Positions 1-8,974 are shown, counted from the first letter of the stretch. The stretch: 64,000 nucleotides of DNA from Bifidobacterium pseudolongum subsp. pseudolongum DSM 20099 (GCF_000771225.1 NZ_JDTZ01000010.1:1-64000), one strand, 5' to 3'. The notes: a model not told the origin generated them from the sequence alone. Translations and numbers: made by a program.

Positions 1-24
1 AAGCCCACCCCAACCGGTGGGCTT
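1..24. terminator. Terminator-like hairpin
   Basis: A 9-bp perfect stem (1-9 with 16-24) around a 6-base loop lies at the window edge. It probably ends a gene outside the window. The remaining bases up to the insertion sequence at 214 hold no convincing gene, only AT-richer sequence with a loosely repeated stretch (about 28-57 and 82-110). Confidence 0.5.
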
Positions 25-205
25 TGCCATACCCACACCATACATATAAAGACCCGGAAGGCAACCAACCGGGGCCCTTCGCATACACACACCATATATA
101 AGGTATCCCCACACCACAGAAACACCTCCCCGAATCATTGACGCACCAACAGAGGTTTGTCATGCCAAGCGGTGTTATGCATGACCTTCGTCAGAGAACC
201 AGAGA

Positions 206-213
206 ACTAAAAG
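206..213. repeat. Target-site duplication, left copy
   Basis: The 8 bases actaaaag directly precede the left inverted repeat. The same 8 bases follow the right inverted repeat at 1616-1623. An 8-bp duplication is the usual size for ISL3-family insertion. Confidence 0.9.
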
Positions 214-1615
214 GGCTCTTCCCTTTTTAGTGTGTAAGGATGTCTTTGATTCTTCCGGAGTGGATGAGGCTTCGTTGGCGGTAGTGTTCGAAGTTGTCGA
301 ATCCCATGGCGATGCCGCGCAGGGTCTCGAGTCGGCCGTTGATGGCTTCGGTGGGTCCGTTGGACGAGTGTCGGTGCGTGAAGTAGGCCAGGATGTCGGC
401 GCGGCGTCGTTTCAACGTGCGCCCCAGGGATCGCAGCTCGGGGCAGCGGCGTGTGGCTGTCGGTTCGGCCAGCGCGTCGATGAGCGCGCCCATCATGCGT
501 CGGCCCCGGCGCGGGTCCTTGTGCCGGTAGCAGGCGATGATGCGCTGGTAGGCGCCGTGCGCCAGCCTCAGCGCGTCGTTGACGGGGCCGACGAGCAGTG
601 CGTCGACGCGTTCCCTCTGGCGTGGGGTGCGCAGCGAGGCGGTCTTGAGCAGGGCGCGCCGGCAGTCGTAGAGGCGTTCGCCCTTGACGCCGCGCCGGCC
701 CGTGGCCTCGCGTTGCAGGCGGCAGCGCACCATGGTGAGCCTGCCGGCAGCCAGATGCACGACATGGAACGGGTCGATGACCTCGACCGCCGTGCGCAGC
801 ATGCGGGCGGCGGCCTGCTTCCATCCGGAGAACGCGTCCATGGCCACGACCTCGACGCGGTCGCGGAAGCGTGCGCCCCGCGCTTCGAGCCAGTTCGCGA
901 ACGCTTGCGCCGAACGGCCCGGCACCATGTCCAGCAGTCTGGCCGGTCTGCCGTCGGCGCGCGGGGTCAGGTCGACGATCACGGTCACGTACCGGTCGCC
1001 GGATGCGCCGTGGCGCCACACGTGCTCGTCCACGCCGATGCGCGTCACCGCCCCGTACGGGTCGGATTCGGACAGGATCCGCATGCCGGCCGCGCGCACC
1101 GCCCGGTCCAGCGCGTTCCACGAGCAGCCCAGCGTGCGCGCGCACGCCGCCACCGACGCCGACTCCAACGCGACGCGGCGAAGCGCCCAGTCCACCGCGG
1201 CCCGCGACAGCAGCGTGCGTCCCGACGCCAGCGCCCCCAGGTCGTCGTGCCACATACGCGCGCACGCGACGCACTCATAGGAGCGCACCCGCACCTTCAG
1301 ATGGATCGCGTCCGATCCCAGGGGCACGTGCACGACGGTGCGTTCACGCGAGGTGCGCACCCGGCACATGCAGCCGCACGAGACACACGTCCGCGCCGAT
1401 TCGTCCCCCGTGTCGCAGCGGATCTGCCACACGCCCGAACCGTCCCCGCGACCAAGAAAACGCATGGACCGGGCGCGAAGACCCAACCGATCCAGCCCCA
1501 ACAGGCGCTGACCATCGAACACGCTAAAATCAGGGACAGGCCGTGCCCCATTCTTTTTATCATTCACACAACAAATGATGGAGCACGGCCCTTACACACT
1601 AAAAAGGGAAGAGCC
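214..1615 (-). mobile_element. Complete ISL3-family insertion sequence (1402 bp)
   Basis: The element is bounded by perfect 26-bp terminal inverted repeats (214-239 and 1590-1615, starting ggctcttccc) and flanked by an identical 8-bp target duplication. It carries one transposase gene that fills nearly the whole element. The stop codon of that gene lies inside the left repeat. No frameshift or truncation is visible, so it looks intact and fairly recent. The insertion point is at the base of the hairpin at 1621-1661; the duplicated bases supply the foot of that stem. Confidence 0.95.
227..1567 (-). CDS. ISL3-family transposase
   Basis: This DDE transposase moves the surrounding insertion sequence by cutting at the terminal repeats. 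The 446-residue product has an N-terminal zinc-finger-like cluster (Cys61, Cys64, Cys66, Cys68, then Cys99 and Cys102), a helix-turn-helix-like middle region, and a catalytic domain. Likely catalytic acids are Asp180 in GVDEHVWRHG, Asp244 in VAMDAFSGWK and Glu407 in NGPTEAINGR. The length is usual for the family. The reading frame is unbroken and ends within the left inverted repeat. A long open frame on the opposite strand is a GC shadow. Confidence 0.95.
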   Translation of the reverse strand: MNDKKNGARPVPDFSVFDGQRLLGLDRLGLRARSMRFLGRGDGSGVWQIRCDTGDESARTCVSCGCMCRVRTSRERTVVHVPLGSDAIHLKVRVRSYECVACARMWHDDLGALASGRTLLSRAAVDWALRRVALESASVAACARTLGCSWNALDRAVRAAGMRILSESDPYGAVTRIGVDEHVWRHGASGDRYVTVIVDLTPRADGRPARLLDMVPGRSAQAFANWLEARGARFRDRVEVVAMDAFSGWKQAAARMLRTAVEVIDPFHVVHLAAGRLTMVRCRLQREATGRRGVKGERLYDCRRALLKTASLRTPRQRERVDALLVGPVNDALRLAHGAYQRIIACYRHKDPRRGRRMMGALIDALAEPTATRRCPELRSLGRTLKRRRADILAYFTHRHSSNGPTEAINGRLETLRGIAMGFDNFEHYRQRSLIHSGRIKDILTH

Positions 1616-1623
1616 ACTAAAAG
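1616..1623. repeat. Target-site duplication, right copy
   Basis: This is the second copy of actaaaag, directly after the right inverted repeat of the insertion sequence. Its last three bases (1621-1623) are also the foot of the adjacent terminator stem. Confidence 0.9.
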
Positions 1624-1661
1624 GGCGTTGCCTGTAGATATACGCTACAGACAGCGCCCTT
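1621..1661. terminator. Terminator hairpin targeted by the insertion sequence
   Basis: A 17-base arm (1621-1637) pairs with 1645-1661 across a 7-base loop, with one G-U pair and one C-A mismatch. It lies just downstream of lepB, which is read leftward, and probably ends that transcript. The insertion sequence sits at its foot, and the target duplication restores the stem. Confidence 0.75.
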
Positions 1662-1696
1662 CATATATGTCCCGAATATATAGGAGCAGATCCTGT

Positions 1697-2362
1697 TCAG
1701 CGGGTGACGGACCAGTGTGAGAACGGCCAGTAGATCAGCTTGCTCACACCGGTGATGTTGTCCATCGGCACGGTTCCGGTGCCGTCAGTACCCACATCGT
1801 TGAGGTGGTAGCGCGAATCTGCGGAATTGGAGCGGTTGTCGCCGAGCACGAATACACGTCCTTCCGGCACGGTCACAGAAAACGGAATCTCACTGGGCGC
1901 CATGCCCTCCTGCAGATACGCGGATTCATCAAGTGGCTCGCCATTGACCATAATCGGCGCGCCATGGCCCGCGCACTCCACTGTGTCGCCAGGCATGCCG
2001 ATCAGCCGTTTGATTAGGATGTCTGAACGCTTCTTCTCATTCGAAGGCAGCCATCCGCCGGGATCCTTGAACGTGATGATGTCACCGCGTTCCGGTTTTG
2101 CAATCGTCGGTTTGACCACCATCACACGGTCGCCGACCCTGAGCGTGTTCTCCATGCTGCTCGACGGGATCTCGTACATCGTGAACACGAACATGCGCAG
2201 CAACACAACCACCACAATCGGCACGACAATCCACGGGAGATACTCCAGAATCATCCTGCCGACGCTGTGGTGTGGTTCCGGGGCGGTCTGCATGGCACCA
2301 TCAGTACCCGCAGCATCGGTCTTGGTGTGCGGTTCGTTATTGTGCGAATCGGAAGAAGTCAT
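1697..2362 (-). CDS. lepB: Signal peptidase I
   Basis: This membrane-bound serine protease removes signal peptides from exported proteins. The 221-residue protein has a short cytoplasmic tail rich in polar residues and one membrane segment at about residues 42-60. The catalytic Ser69 lies in IPSSSM, just past the membrane, and the general base Lys118 in IKRLIGMPGD; the C-terminal GDNRSNSADSR box is also present. The start at 2362 was preferred over one at 2431 because a gaggggc Shine-Dalgarno sequence lies about 7 bases upstream and the longer version adds no family sequence. It follows prs on the same strand but is separated from it by a hairpin. Confidence 0.92.
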   Translation of the reverse strand: MTSSDSHNNEPHTKTDAAGTDGAMQTAPEPHHSVGRMILEYLPWIVVPIVVVVLLRMFVFTMYEIPSSSMENTLRVGDRVMVVKPTIAKPERGDIITFKDPGGWLPSNEKKRSDILIKRLIGMPGDTVECAGHGAPIMVNGEPLDESAYLQEGMAPSEIPFSVTVPEGRVFVLGDNRSNSADSRYHLNDVGTDGTGTVPMDNITGVSKLIYWPFSHWSVTR

Positions 2363-2467
2363 TGGTGCGCCCCTCAGGCCCAGACCCCCAGCGGGAACGG
2401 GATATTCGACGTTTGCATACTGACACAACATGGTAGCAGCCCTGCGCCGCCGGCCATAGATATGGCA

Positions 2468-2506
2468 ACGCGCGGGCGCACAACATTCACAGGTGCGCCC
2501 GCGCGT
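2468..2506. terminator. Terminator hairpin after prs
   Basis: A perfect 14-bp GC-rich stem (2468-2481 with 2493-2506) has an 11-base loop. It lies between the end of prs and the start of lepB on the minus strand. No long T tract follows. Confidence 0.65.
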
Positions 2507-2526
2507 CGCGGCGAATACCAGCGTGC

Positions 2527-3540
2527 TTACGCGTAGATATTGCGTGTGCGCATGTCTTCGGGCAGTCCGTTGAGCAGATTTGAAACGGAACGCGCCTCGA
2601 ACACCGAACGGATGCCGGCGGCGAGCAGCGGCGCCGCGGACAGCACCGTCATGTTCGGCAGACGCTTCTCTTCGGGGATCGGCACCGTGTCCATCAGCAC
2701 GATCTCCTTGGCGCCGCAGTCACGCAGGCGCTCGACGGCGGGTCCGGAGAGCAGGCCATGCGTGGCGACGAGCGTGACCGACTTGGCGCCGTGCTCATGC
2801 AGCGTGCGCACCGCCTCGGTGATTGTGCCCGCCGTGTCGATCATGTCGTCAATCACCACGCAGTCGCGGCCCTCGACATCGCCGATGATGCCGTGTGCGA
2901 CCGCATGGTTGGGGCGCGTTGTGTCGCGCGTCTTGTGGATGAACGCAAGCGGCAGTCCACCCAGCTTTGCGGCCCACTGTTCGGAGACTTTGATACGGCC
3001 TGCGTCAGGCGAGACAATCGTCGTGTTGTCAAGCGGCAGACGGCTGCGCATATAGTCGAGCAGCACGGGCAGCGCGGTCAGATGGTCCACGGGGCCGTTG
3101 AAAAAGCCCTGCTCCTGTGCGGCGTGCAGGTCGACGGTCATGATGCGGTCCGCGCCGGCCGCCGCGAACAGCGTGAACATGAGTTTCGCGGTGATCGGCT
3201 CACGGCCCAGATGTTTCTTGTCCTGACGTGAATATCCCAGGAACGGCGCCACAACCGTGATTGAGCGTGCCGACGCGCGCTTGGCGGCATCGATCATGAT
3301 GAGCTGTTCCATGATCGCCTTGTTGATCGGAGTCGTGTGCGCCTGCATGATGAACACGTCGGCGCCGCGCACGGGCTCGGTGAACCGCACATACATCTCT
3401 CCGTTGGCAAAGTCGTACGCCGTCGTTGGCAGTACTTCGGTCCCGAGATAATGGGCGGTCTCCTCAGCCTGCTCGGGGTAGGCGCGGCCCGTGACAAGTG
3501 CAAGACGTTTATCGGGTGTGCCTTCGAGAACTGCAGACAT
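2527..3540 (-). CDS. prs: Ribose-phosphate pyrophosphokinase
   Basis: This enzyme makes PRPP from ribose 5-phosphate and ATP for purine, pyrimidine, histidine and tryptophan synthesis. The 337-residue protein shows the class I signature: YSRQDKKHLGREPITAK at about 103-119, the metal-binding DLHA (His139) and the PRPP-binding loop VVIDDMIDTAGT at 228-239. The start at 3540 follows an aaaggcg Shine-Dalgarno site; an upstream in-frame ATG at 3741 would add 67 residues of non-family sequence. It is divergent from rpsF, leaving about 220 bases for both promoters. Confidence 0.95.
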   Translation of the reverse strand: MSAVLEGTPDKRLALVTGRAYPEQAEETAHYLGTEVLPTTAYDFANGEMYVRFTEPVRGADVFIMQAHTTPINKAIMEQLIMIDAAKRASARSITVVAPFLGYSRQDKKHLGREPITAKLMFTLFAAAGADRIMTVDLHAAQEQGFFNGPVDHLTALPVLLDYMRSRLPLDNTTIVSPDAGRIKVSEQWAAKLGGLPLAFIHKTRDTTRPNHAVAHGIIGDVEGRDCVVIDDMIDTAGTITEAVRTLHEHGAKSVTLVATHGLLSGPAVERLRDCGAKEIVLMDTVPIPEEKRLPNMTVLSAAPLLAAGIRSVFEARSVSNLLNGLPEDMRTRNIYA

Positions 3541-3721
3541 TGTTCGCCTTTCAAACTGCGTTCGGATGCCCGTGAATCGAGCATATTCACTATAGCAATG
3601 TGCGTGTATGTGCGGGCCTTGCGTGTCCATTCCGGCGGGTACACTGGCACAGTTGCCCGCGTACTCCGGCTGCACCCGCAGTCCGTGTGAATGTAGGGGC
3701 ACAACGCATACACACTCCTGT

Positions 3722-3761
3722 CGCGGAAAGTCCGCGGCCAACAGTCCGAAGGAGGTGGGTG
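3722..3761 (+). promoter_or_regulatory. Possible S6:S18-type leader before rpsF
   Basis: A small hairpin (cgcgga 3722-3727 with tccgcg 3731-3736) is followed by ccgaaggagg and the rpsF start. Many bacteria have an RNA motif at this spot that binds the S6:S18 complex and feeds back on the operon. Position and a CCG-containing segment are suggestive, but I could not verify the conserved fold. Confidence 0.3.
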
Positions 3762-4049
3762 ATGTCTGCGCATAACTACGAACTGATGTTCATTGCCGAT
3801 CCTGAGATGGATGACAACGGCCTCAAGAAGCTGACCGATCAGCACATGGAAATCGTCACCAAGGAAGGCGGTTCCGTCAACAACATCGATATTTGGGGTC
3901 GCCGCAAGCTCGCATACGAGATTGACGGCAAGACCGAAGGCAACTACGTTGTGGTGACGTATTCCTGCGAGCCGGCCACGAGCGACGAGCTCGACCGTGT
4001 GCTCAACCTGAACGAATCCATCGTTCGCACCAAGATTCTTCGCAAGTAA
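3762..4049 (+). CDS. rpsF: 30S ribosomal protein S6
   Basis: S6 binds 16S rRNA with S18 in the platform of the small subunit. The 95-residue protein starts MSAHNYELMFIADPEMDD, typical of the family, and contains the conserved YEIDGKTEGNYVVV stretch. The ATG at 3762 sits behind a strong ggaggtgg Shine-Dalgarno sequence; longer in-frame starts lie upstream without such a site. It is the first gene of rpsF-ssb-rpsR-rplI, the standard order, in which S6, SSB and S18 are co-transcribed. Confidence 0.97.
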   Translation: MSAHNYELMFIADPEMDDNGLKKLTDQHMEIVTKEGGSVNNIDIWGRRKLAYEIDGKTEGNYVVVTYSCEPATSDELDRVLNLNESIVRTKILRK

Positions 4050-4090
4050 GACCACTGCGGCATTGGCACGCATACGTTGGAAGGAACGTT

Positions 4091-4696
4091 ATGGCAGGTG
4101 AAACGATTATCACCATCGTGGGCAATCTGACCCGCGACCCGGAACTACGTACCGTGGGCAGTGGCTCCACGGTCGTCAACTTCACGATCGCGTCATCGTC
4201 CAGGCAGTTCAACCGCAACACGAACCAGTGGGAGGACGGCGACACGCTGTTCCTCAACTGCTCGGCGTGGGATTCGGCCCGCAACTCGCTGGCGTCGAAC
4301 ATCGCGAACTCGCTGTCCAAAGGCATGACGGTCATTGCACAGGGCCGGCTCACCCAGCGTTCCTACCAGGCACAGGACGGTTCTCAGCGAACCGTTGTGG
4401 AGCTGCGAGTGGACGACATTGGCCCATCGCTGCGCCGCGCCACGGCCCAGGTGAATCGACAGTCGTCGAGCTCCGGTTTCGTGGGCAACCAGCAGCAGGG
4501 CGGGTTCAACGGCGGTTACCAAGGCGGAGCAGGCTATGCCGGCGGTGCCAGTGGCTTCGGTGCGCAGGGCGCGCCGCAGCAGCAGGCACAGGCACCGGTC
4601 TCCGACCCATGGAACAGCGCCGAACCCTCCGGATCCAGCTTCGGCTCCTTCGGCACCTCCGAATTCGGCGGTGAATCCGACGAGCCGGAATTCTAA
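4091..4696 (+). CDS. ssb: Single-stranded DNA-binding protein
   Basis: SSB coats single-stranded DNA during replication, repair and recombination and recruits partner proteins. The 201-residue protein has an N-terminal OB fold (about residues 1-110; begins MAGETIITIVGNLTRDPELR). A Gly/Gln/Ala/Ser-rich linker follows, and then an acidic tail, ESDEPEF, which stands in for the usual DDDIPF protein-docking tip. The ATG follows ggaaggaacgtt. It lies between the two ribosomal protein genes whose products bind together, the usual arrangement. Confidence 0.97.
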   Translation: MAGETIITIVGNLTRDPELRTVGSGSTVVNFTIASSSRQFNRNTNQWEDGDTLFLNCSAWDSARNSLASNIANSLSKGMTVIAQGRLTQRSYQAQDGSQRTVVELRVDDIGPSLRRATAQVNRQSSSSGFVGNQQQGGFNGGYQGGAGYAGGASGFGAQGAPQQQAQAPVSDPWNSAEPSGSSFGSFGTSEFGGESDEPEF

Positions 4697-4763
4697 GACG
4701 TATCGCGCGCGTAACGCCGCACCCCACAACATATTGAACAGTATTCGTTAAGGAGACAAATAG

Positions 4764-5012
4764 ATGTCACGCAAGAGGCCGCAGCCGCCGGTCAAGCCGT
4801 TTAAGAAGAAGCCGAACCCGCTCAAGGCCGCCAAGGTCACCGAGATCGATTACAAGGACGTCGCGCTGCTGCGCAAGTTCATCTCCGATCGCGGCAAGAT
4901 CCGCTCCCGTCGCATCACCGGTGTGACCGTGCAGGAGCAGCGCGAGATCGCCAAGGCGATCAAGAACGCCCGTGAGATGGCTCTGCTGCCGTATGCGACT
5001 ACCGGCCGCTGA
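4764..5012 (+). CDS. rpsR: 30S ribosomal protein S18
   Basis: S18 partners S6 on the small-subunit platform. The 82-residue protein contains the family core, including [18 protein letters not shown] and [19 protein letters not shown]. The N-terminus is rich in Lys, Arg and Pro. No zinc-binding Cys cluster is seen, so this is the Cys-free form. A clear aaggagac Shine-Dalgarno site precedes the ATG. rplI follows 19 bases downstream. Confidence 0.97.
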   Translation: MSRKRPQPPVKPFKKKPNPLKAAKVTEIDYKDVALLRKFISDRGKIRSRRITGVTVQEQREIAKAIKNAREMALLPYATTGR

Positions 5013-5031
5013 GTTCTGAGGAGGAGACGAA

Positions 5032-5478
5032 ATGGCTAATACCAAGGTTATTCTCAAGAAGTCCGTCACCGATTTGGGCCACGCAGGCGACATCGTCGAG
5101 GTCAAGAACGGCTACGCCCGCAACTACCTGATCCCGCAGGGCCTCGCATTCGCATGGTCCAAGGGTGCCGCCGCCCAGGCGGAAGCCATGAAGCGCGCTC
5201 GCCTGGCCAAGGCTGTGGCGACCCGTGAAGGCGCTGTCGAAGCCAAGGGCATCATCGAGGGCATCGCCGTCGAGATCCCGGCCAAGGTGTCTGAGTCCGG
5301 CAAGCTGTTCGGTGGCATTTCCAACGACCAGATTGCCAAGGCCCTCGCCGACAAGGTTGCCGTGGATCCGCGCGCAATCACCGTCGAGAAGATCCAGACC
5401 CTCGGCGAGTTCCCCGCCACCGTGGCGCTCCACCCGGAGATCTCCGCGAACTTCTTCGTGAAGGTCGTCGCTGAGTGA
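5032..5478 (+). CDS. rplI: 50S ribosomal protein L9
   Basis: L9 binds 23S rRNA near the L1 stalk and helps keep the reading frame. The 148-residue length is normal. The N-terminal rRNA-binding domain carries the signature [20 protein letters not shown] at about residues 17-36. A helical connector rich in Ala and Lys follows, and then the C-terminal domain. The start follows gaggagacgaa. It is the last gene of the operon; a perfect 13-bp terminator hairpin lies 73 bases after its stop. Confidence 0.97.
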   Translation: MANTKVILKKSVTDLGHAGDIVEVKNGYARNYLIPQGLAFAWSKGAAAQAEAMKRARLAKAVATREGAVEAKGIIEGIAVEIPAKVSESGKLFGGISNDQIAKALADKVAVDPRAITVEKIQTLGEFPATVALHPEISANFFVKVVAE

Positions 5479-5551
5479 CCCCGCGTTGAAGATCGTATGA
5501 CCGTATGATCTTCCCATCAGACCGATTACCAGTCTGAGCTTAAGCATTTGG

Positions 5552-5583
5552 AAGGCCCCTGCAGTTCGCGCTGCAGGGGCCTT
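5552..5583. terminator. Terminator after rplI
   Basis: A perfect 13-bp stem (5552-5564 with 5571-5583) has a 6-base loop and is followed by ctgt. It ends the rpsF-ssb-rpsR-rplI transcript. From here to tRNA-Lys (about 250 bases) I see no gene. Confidence 0.85.
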
Positions 5584-5834
5584 CTGTATGCATGGATTGG
5601 GGCCGTACGGTGGCCGGATTGCATGCTTCGGCGTGTCGTTTGTGAAGATAATGGCCGTTGTGGTGGATTATCCGCGCGATCATGTCTGTGCTGGGCGCGT
5701 TTGGGGCACATGTGGCCTAGTGGCACAAAATGCCCAAAATCGTTGGAATCGCAACGATTTCCCATTTGCGACACGCCGAAGGTTGCGAAGATGCAGAATC
5801 TGAGTATATTTATCACTCGGTTCGCAAAACCAAC

Positions 5835-5908
5835 GCCCCTTTAGCTCAGTTGGTTAGAGCAGCTGACTCTTAATCAGCGTGTCCAGGGTTCGAATCCCTG
5901 AGGGGGCA
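5835..5908 (+). tRNA. tRNA-Lys (anticodon CTT)
   Basis: A 74-base cloverleaf: acceptor arm gcccctt pairs with agggggc (5901-5907), discriminator A at 5908, anticodon stem gctga/tcagc around a loop with CTT, and T-arm sequence ggttcgaatcc. The genome supplies acc after the acceptor stem. A terminator follows directly. Confidence 0.97.
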
Positions 5909-5913
5909 CCCGC

Positions 5914-5948
5914 GAGAAGCCTCGGTCGTGTATCGGCCGGGGCTTCTC
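5914..5948 (+). terminator. Terminator after tRNA-Lys
   Basis: An 8-bp stem (5914-5921 with 5941-5948), extendable by inner G-C pairs, follows the tRNA by 5 bases. A few T residues follow. Confidence 0.65.
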
Positions 5949-6138
5949 TCGTATTTCGCCCGCGGAGCCCTATGCCTCCATGCCCTTTCTTTCGAGTGGA
6001 CGACCCGCCATTGCCCATGGTGGGCGCTACACTCATACCGGTTCCCACGCATTCCCATACGGGGTGAACCATGCAATCCATCCATCAGAGAAGATTATTC
6101 AAACCATCTTGCATACGCATAGAAAAGGCTGAAGAGCA

Positions 6139-6873
6139 GTGGAATACTCGTTGTTTACGCGGTTGGCGGCGGAGTTCGTCGGCACCGCGGTGCTGATGAT
6201 CTTCGGCAATGGCGCAGTGGCCAATGTCGAATTGAAGAATACGAAGGGGCATAACGCCGGCTGGATCAACATCGCCATGGGCTACGGCTTTGGCGTCATG
6301 TTCCCCGTGCTGATGTTCGGCGGTGTCTCCGGCGCGCACATCAACCCGGCGATGACGCTCGCGCAGGCCGTCAACGGCATGTTCCCCTGGAGTGAGGTCC
6401 TGCCGTACATCTGCGCGCAGATCCTCGGCGCGGCGGTCGGCCAGCTCATCGTTTACATCTGCTATTACCCGCACTACAAGGAGACGGAGAGCGCGGAGGC
6501 GATTCTGGGCACGTTCTGCACGACCGATGCCTATGCGACGCGGCGCAACTACTTCATCAACGAATTCATCGGCACGATGCTCCTCGTCCTTGGCGCGTTG
6601 TGCTGCCTCGAACTGCAGTGGGGTAGGACGAACTACGCGGCCGCATCGATCGTCGTCGGCTTCATCGTCTGGGGTCTTGTCTGCTCGCTCGGTGGTCCGA
6701 CCGGCCCCGGCCTCAACCCGGCACGCGACCTCATGCCCCGTCTGCTCCATCAGATCCTGCCGATCCCGCACAAGGGGTCGTCGCGTTGGAACGAAGCGTG
6801 GATTCCGGTCGTGGCTCCAATCTTCGGCGGCATGCTCGGCTGCTGGCTGTTCAACGTGCTGTTCGCTATCTGA
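6139..6873 (+). CDS. Aquaglyceroporin (MIP family glycerol/water channel)
   Basis: This membrane channel passes glycerol and possibly water or other small solutes. The 244-residue protein has the two half-helix motifs of the family, NPA at 69-71 and NPA at 193-195. The second is followed by Arg-Asp (NPARD), which is typical of glycerol facilitators rather than strict water channels. Six hydrophobic segments are expected from the hydropathy pattern. The start is a GTG at 6139 with a gaagag sequence close upstream; this start is the least certain part. It is single-gene: a hairpin follows and tRNA-Lys lies upstream. Confidence 0.9.
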   Translation: MEYSLFTRLAAEFVGTAVLMIFGNGAVANVELKNTKGHNAGWINIAMGYGFGVMFPVLMFGGVSGAHINPAMTLAQAVNGMFPWSEVLPYICAQILGAAVGQLIVYICYYPHYKETESAEAILGTFCTTDAYATRRNYFINEFIGTMLLVLGALCCLELQWGRTNYAAASIVVGFIVWGLVCSLGGPTGPGLNPARDLMPRLLHQILPIPHKGSSRWNEAWIPVVAPIFGGMLGCWLFNVLFAI

Positions 6874-6890
6874 TTTCCGTTATTGCACCC

Positions 6891-6920
6891 ACAATCCCCG
6901 GCCTGCACGCCGGAGATTGT
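6891..6920 (+). terminator. Terminator after the aquaglyceroporin gene
   Basis: An 11-bp stem with one C-A mismatch (6891-6902 with 6909-6920) lies 17 bases after the stop codon and is followed by cgttta. Confidence 0.65.
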
Positions 6921-6988
6921 CGTTTATAAGGGTAATTGGATATACTCGCCGTACTGCACCAATTTGCCAGCTTGAGTGAGGATATCCG

Positions 6989-7870
6989 GTGAGCACTACC
7001 CGCAGTCCGCGACGTCATGCGCGCGCACGCCGCCGGCGAATCTACCGCATCCGCCGCGCCGTGGTGGCCTGCGCGTGCCTGCTGCTCGTGCTCGGTGTCA
7101 CGCTCAGCACGCGCGGTTCGTTGCGCGCGCTGAACGCGCTCCACGCGCAAGCCGGCTCGGGCATATGGTCGTCGGCGATGAGCCCCTACCGCGCGCCGGC
7201 GCGCAATGCGAGACCCTCGCCGTCGGAGGAGGCGCAGTCGCCGGCCGGCGACGAGCGCGCACAGCGGCAGCAGCAGGAGGTCGCCGCGCTCGAGGCGCCG
7301 CTGACCGACGACGCGCGCGCCGAGATATACGCGAAAGCCAAGCAGACCGCGGTCTCGAGCGGCGCGTTGCCGACGCGCATGACATACTGCATCGCGTCGC
7401 GCGGCGACGTCGGCCCGGTCGACAGTTTCGCCAACACCGTCTACCGCGTGCTCAACGACGTGCGCGGCTGGCCCCGCGCGGGCGTCGTGTTCGCGCAAGG
7501 GCAAGACGGCCAGTGCGATGTGACGATCACACTCGCCGAGACGAAGGAGCTGCCCTCGTTCGCCGCCGGCTGTTCCGAGGAATACAGCTGCCGTGTGGGC
7601 GCTGACGTCATCATCAACAAGACCCGCTGGGACGGCGCTGTGCAGCACTGGTTCGACGCGGGCGCCACCCTCGCGCAGTACCGCACGATGGTCATCAACC
7701 ACGAAGTGGGCCATGCGCTCGGACACATCGACAACGAAACGCCGTGCGGCGGCAACAAACAGGCCGCGCCGCTCATGCAGGAACAATCGATGTTCCTCAA
7801 GGAATGCTCGCCGAACCCTTGGCCGCTCGACAGCGAACTGTGGAGCACATTCGTGGGGTCGGAGCCGTAA
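6989..7870 (+). CDS. Secreted DUF3152 family protein with zinc-protease-like motif
   Basis: The 293-residue protein starts with a very Arg-rich N-terminus, followed by one hydrophobic segment at about residues 24-42, so it is exported or membrane-anchored. The C-terminal half matches the actinobacterial DUF3152 family. It carries HEVGH at 238-242 and a further His246 (HEVGHALGH), the pattern of a zinc-binding metzincin-like site. Four Cys residues in the domain may form disulfides. The substrate is unknown. The GTG start follows gagtgagg. Its stop codon abuts the gluQ start codon, so the two are probably co-translated. Confidence 0.8.
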   Translation: MSTTRSPRRHARARRRRIYRIRRAVVACACLLLVLGVTLSTRGSLRALNALHAQAGSGIWSSAMSPYRAPARNARPSPSEEAQSPAGDERAQRQQQEVAALEAPLTDDARAEIYAKAKQTAVSSGALPTRMTYCIASRGDVGPVDSFANTVYRVLNDVRGWPRAGVVFAQGQDGQCDVTITLAETKELPSFAAGCSEEYSCRVGADVIINKTRWDGAVQHWFDAGATLAQYRTMVINHEVGHALGHIDNETPCGGNKQAAPLMQEQSMFLKECSPNPWPLDSELWSTFVGSEP

Positions 7871-8947
7871 ATGACCGGTCGTTTCGCGCCCACCCCGTCG
7901 GGCCGCATGCACATGGGCAACGCGTACGCCATGCTCGCCGCGTGGCTGTCCGCGCGCGCCCGGCACGAACGGATCCTGTTGCGCATCGAAGACATTGACG
8001 CCCCGCGCGCGGTCCCCGACGCCGACCGCTGGATCATGGATGATTTGGCATGGCTCGGCCTGGATTGGGACGGCGAGCCGGTCTACCAGTCGCAACGGCT
8101 CGACCTGTACGAGGAGGTCTTCGCGCGCCTGCGCGACATGCCGGCGGGCCCGCTGTACCCGTGCTTCTGCTCGCGCGCCGAGATCCGCGCCGCAAGCGCC
8201 CCGCAGGAGGGCGACCGCTTCATCGTCTACCCCGGCGCATGCCGCCGGCTCGGGCGGTCCGACCCGGACGGGGTCGCCCGGCGTCTGACCGATGGCGCCC
8301 GCCATTCGTGGCGTTTCGCCGTGCCCCCCGCCGGCGCGCCCGACGGCCTCGTGTCCTTCACGGACCGCGTGTACGGTCCACGGCGCTTCGACTTGGGCGC
8401 CGACCTGGGCGACGTCGTCATGCGCCGCTCCGACGGGCTGTTCGCCTACCAGTTCGTCGTCACCGTCGACGACCTGCTCATGGGCGTGGACGACATCGTG
8501 CGCGGCCGCGACCTGCTGCGCTCGACCGCGCTGCAGGAACACGTGCGCGCCCTCCTGCTCGACATGGGGCTCGCCAACCGGAATCGCCCGGCCGCGCGCC
8601 CCGCCTATGCGCATCTGCCCCTCCTCGACGACGCTGCCGGCGTGCGTCTCGCCAAGCGCGAACATGCGCCCGATCTGGGCGCGCTGCGCGCGCAAGGCGT
8701 TCGCCCCGAGCAAATCATCGGCTACTGCGCTTGGGCGCTCGGCCTGACCGACCATCCGCGGGCGATGGAGGCCGCCGACGCGCTCGCGCTCTTCTCGTGG
8801 GACGCCGTGCGCGCCCACGTCGACGCGACCGACGCTCGGAGCGACGCCGACGGGACCGGCGGCCGCGTCGGGGATGACGACCGGTCCGACGGCCGCGCCG
8901 ACGTGCGCGTGCCCGACGACCTGCCCTCCCTCCTCCTGCGCCTCTAG
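7871..8947 (+). CDS. gluQ: Glutamyl-Q tRNA(Asp) synthetase
   Basis: The family attaches glutamate to queuosine in the anticodon of tRNA-Asp. It is a glutamyl-tRNA synthetase catalytic core without an anticodon-binding domain. The 358-residue protein begins [16 protein letters not shown], the HIGH-type motif. It has the RIEDIDAPR segment of the glutamate site, and a KMSKS-like stretch near [15 protein letters not shown]. Only Cys residues in the CFCSR segment remain of the zinc site. The C-terminus ends in a low-complexity Asp/Arg-rich tail. The ATG directly follows the stop of the DUF3152 gene. Confidence 0.88.
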   Translation: MTGRFAPTPSGRMHMGNAYAMLAAWLSARARHERILLRIEDIDAPRAVPDADRWIMDDLAWLGLDWDGEPVYQSQRLDLYEEVFARLRDMPAGPLYPCFCSRAEIRAASAPQEGDRFIVYPGACRRLGRSDPDGVARRLTDGARHSWRFAVPPAGAPDGLVSFTDRVYGPRRFDLGADLGDVVMRRSDGLFAYQFVVTVDDLLMGVDDIVRGRDLLRSTALQEHVRALLLDMGLANRNRPAARPAYAHLPLLDDAAGVRLAKREHAPDLGALRAQGVRPEQIIGYCAWALGLTDHPRAMEAADALALFSWDAVRAHVDATDARSDADGTGGRVGDDDRSDGRADVRVPDDLPSLLLRL

Positions 8948-8974
8948 CCCGAGTTCCTCCCTCTCCTGCATAGA

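Noticed and set aside
230-1720. Open frame of 496 codons on the plus strand, opposite the transposase
   Set aside because: Its protein has no family pattern, it crosses both ends of the insertion sequence, and it is the usual GC-rich antisense shadow.
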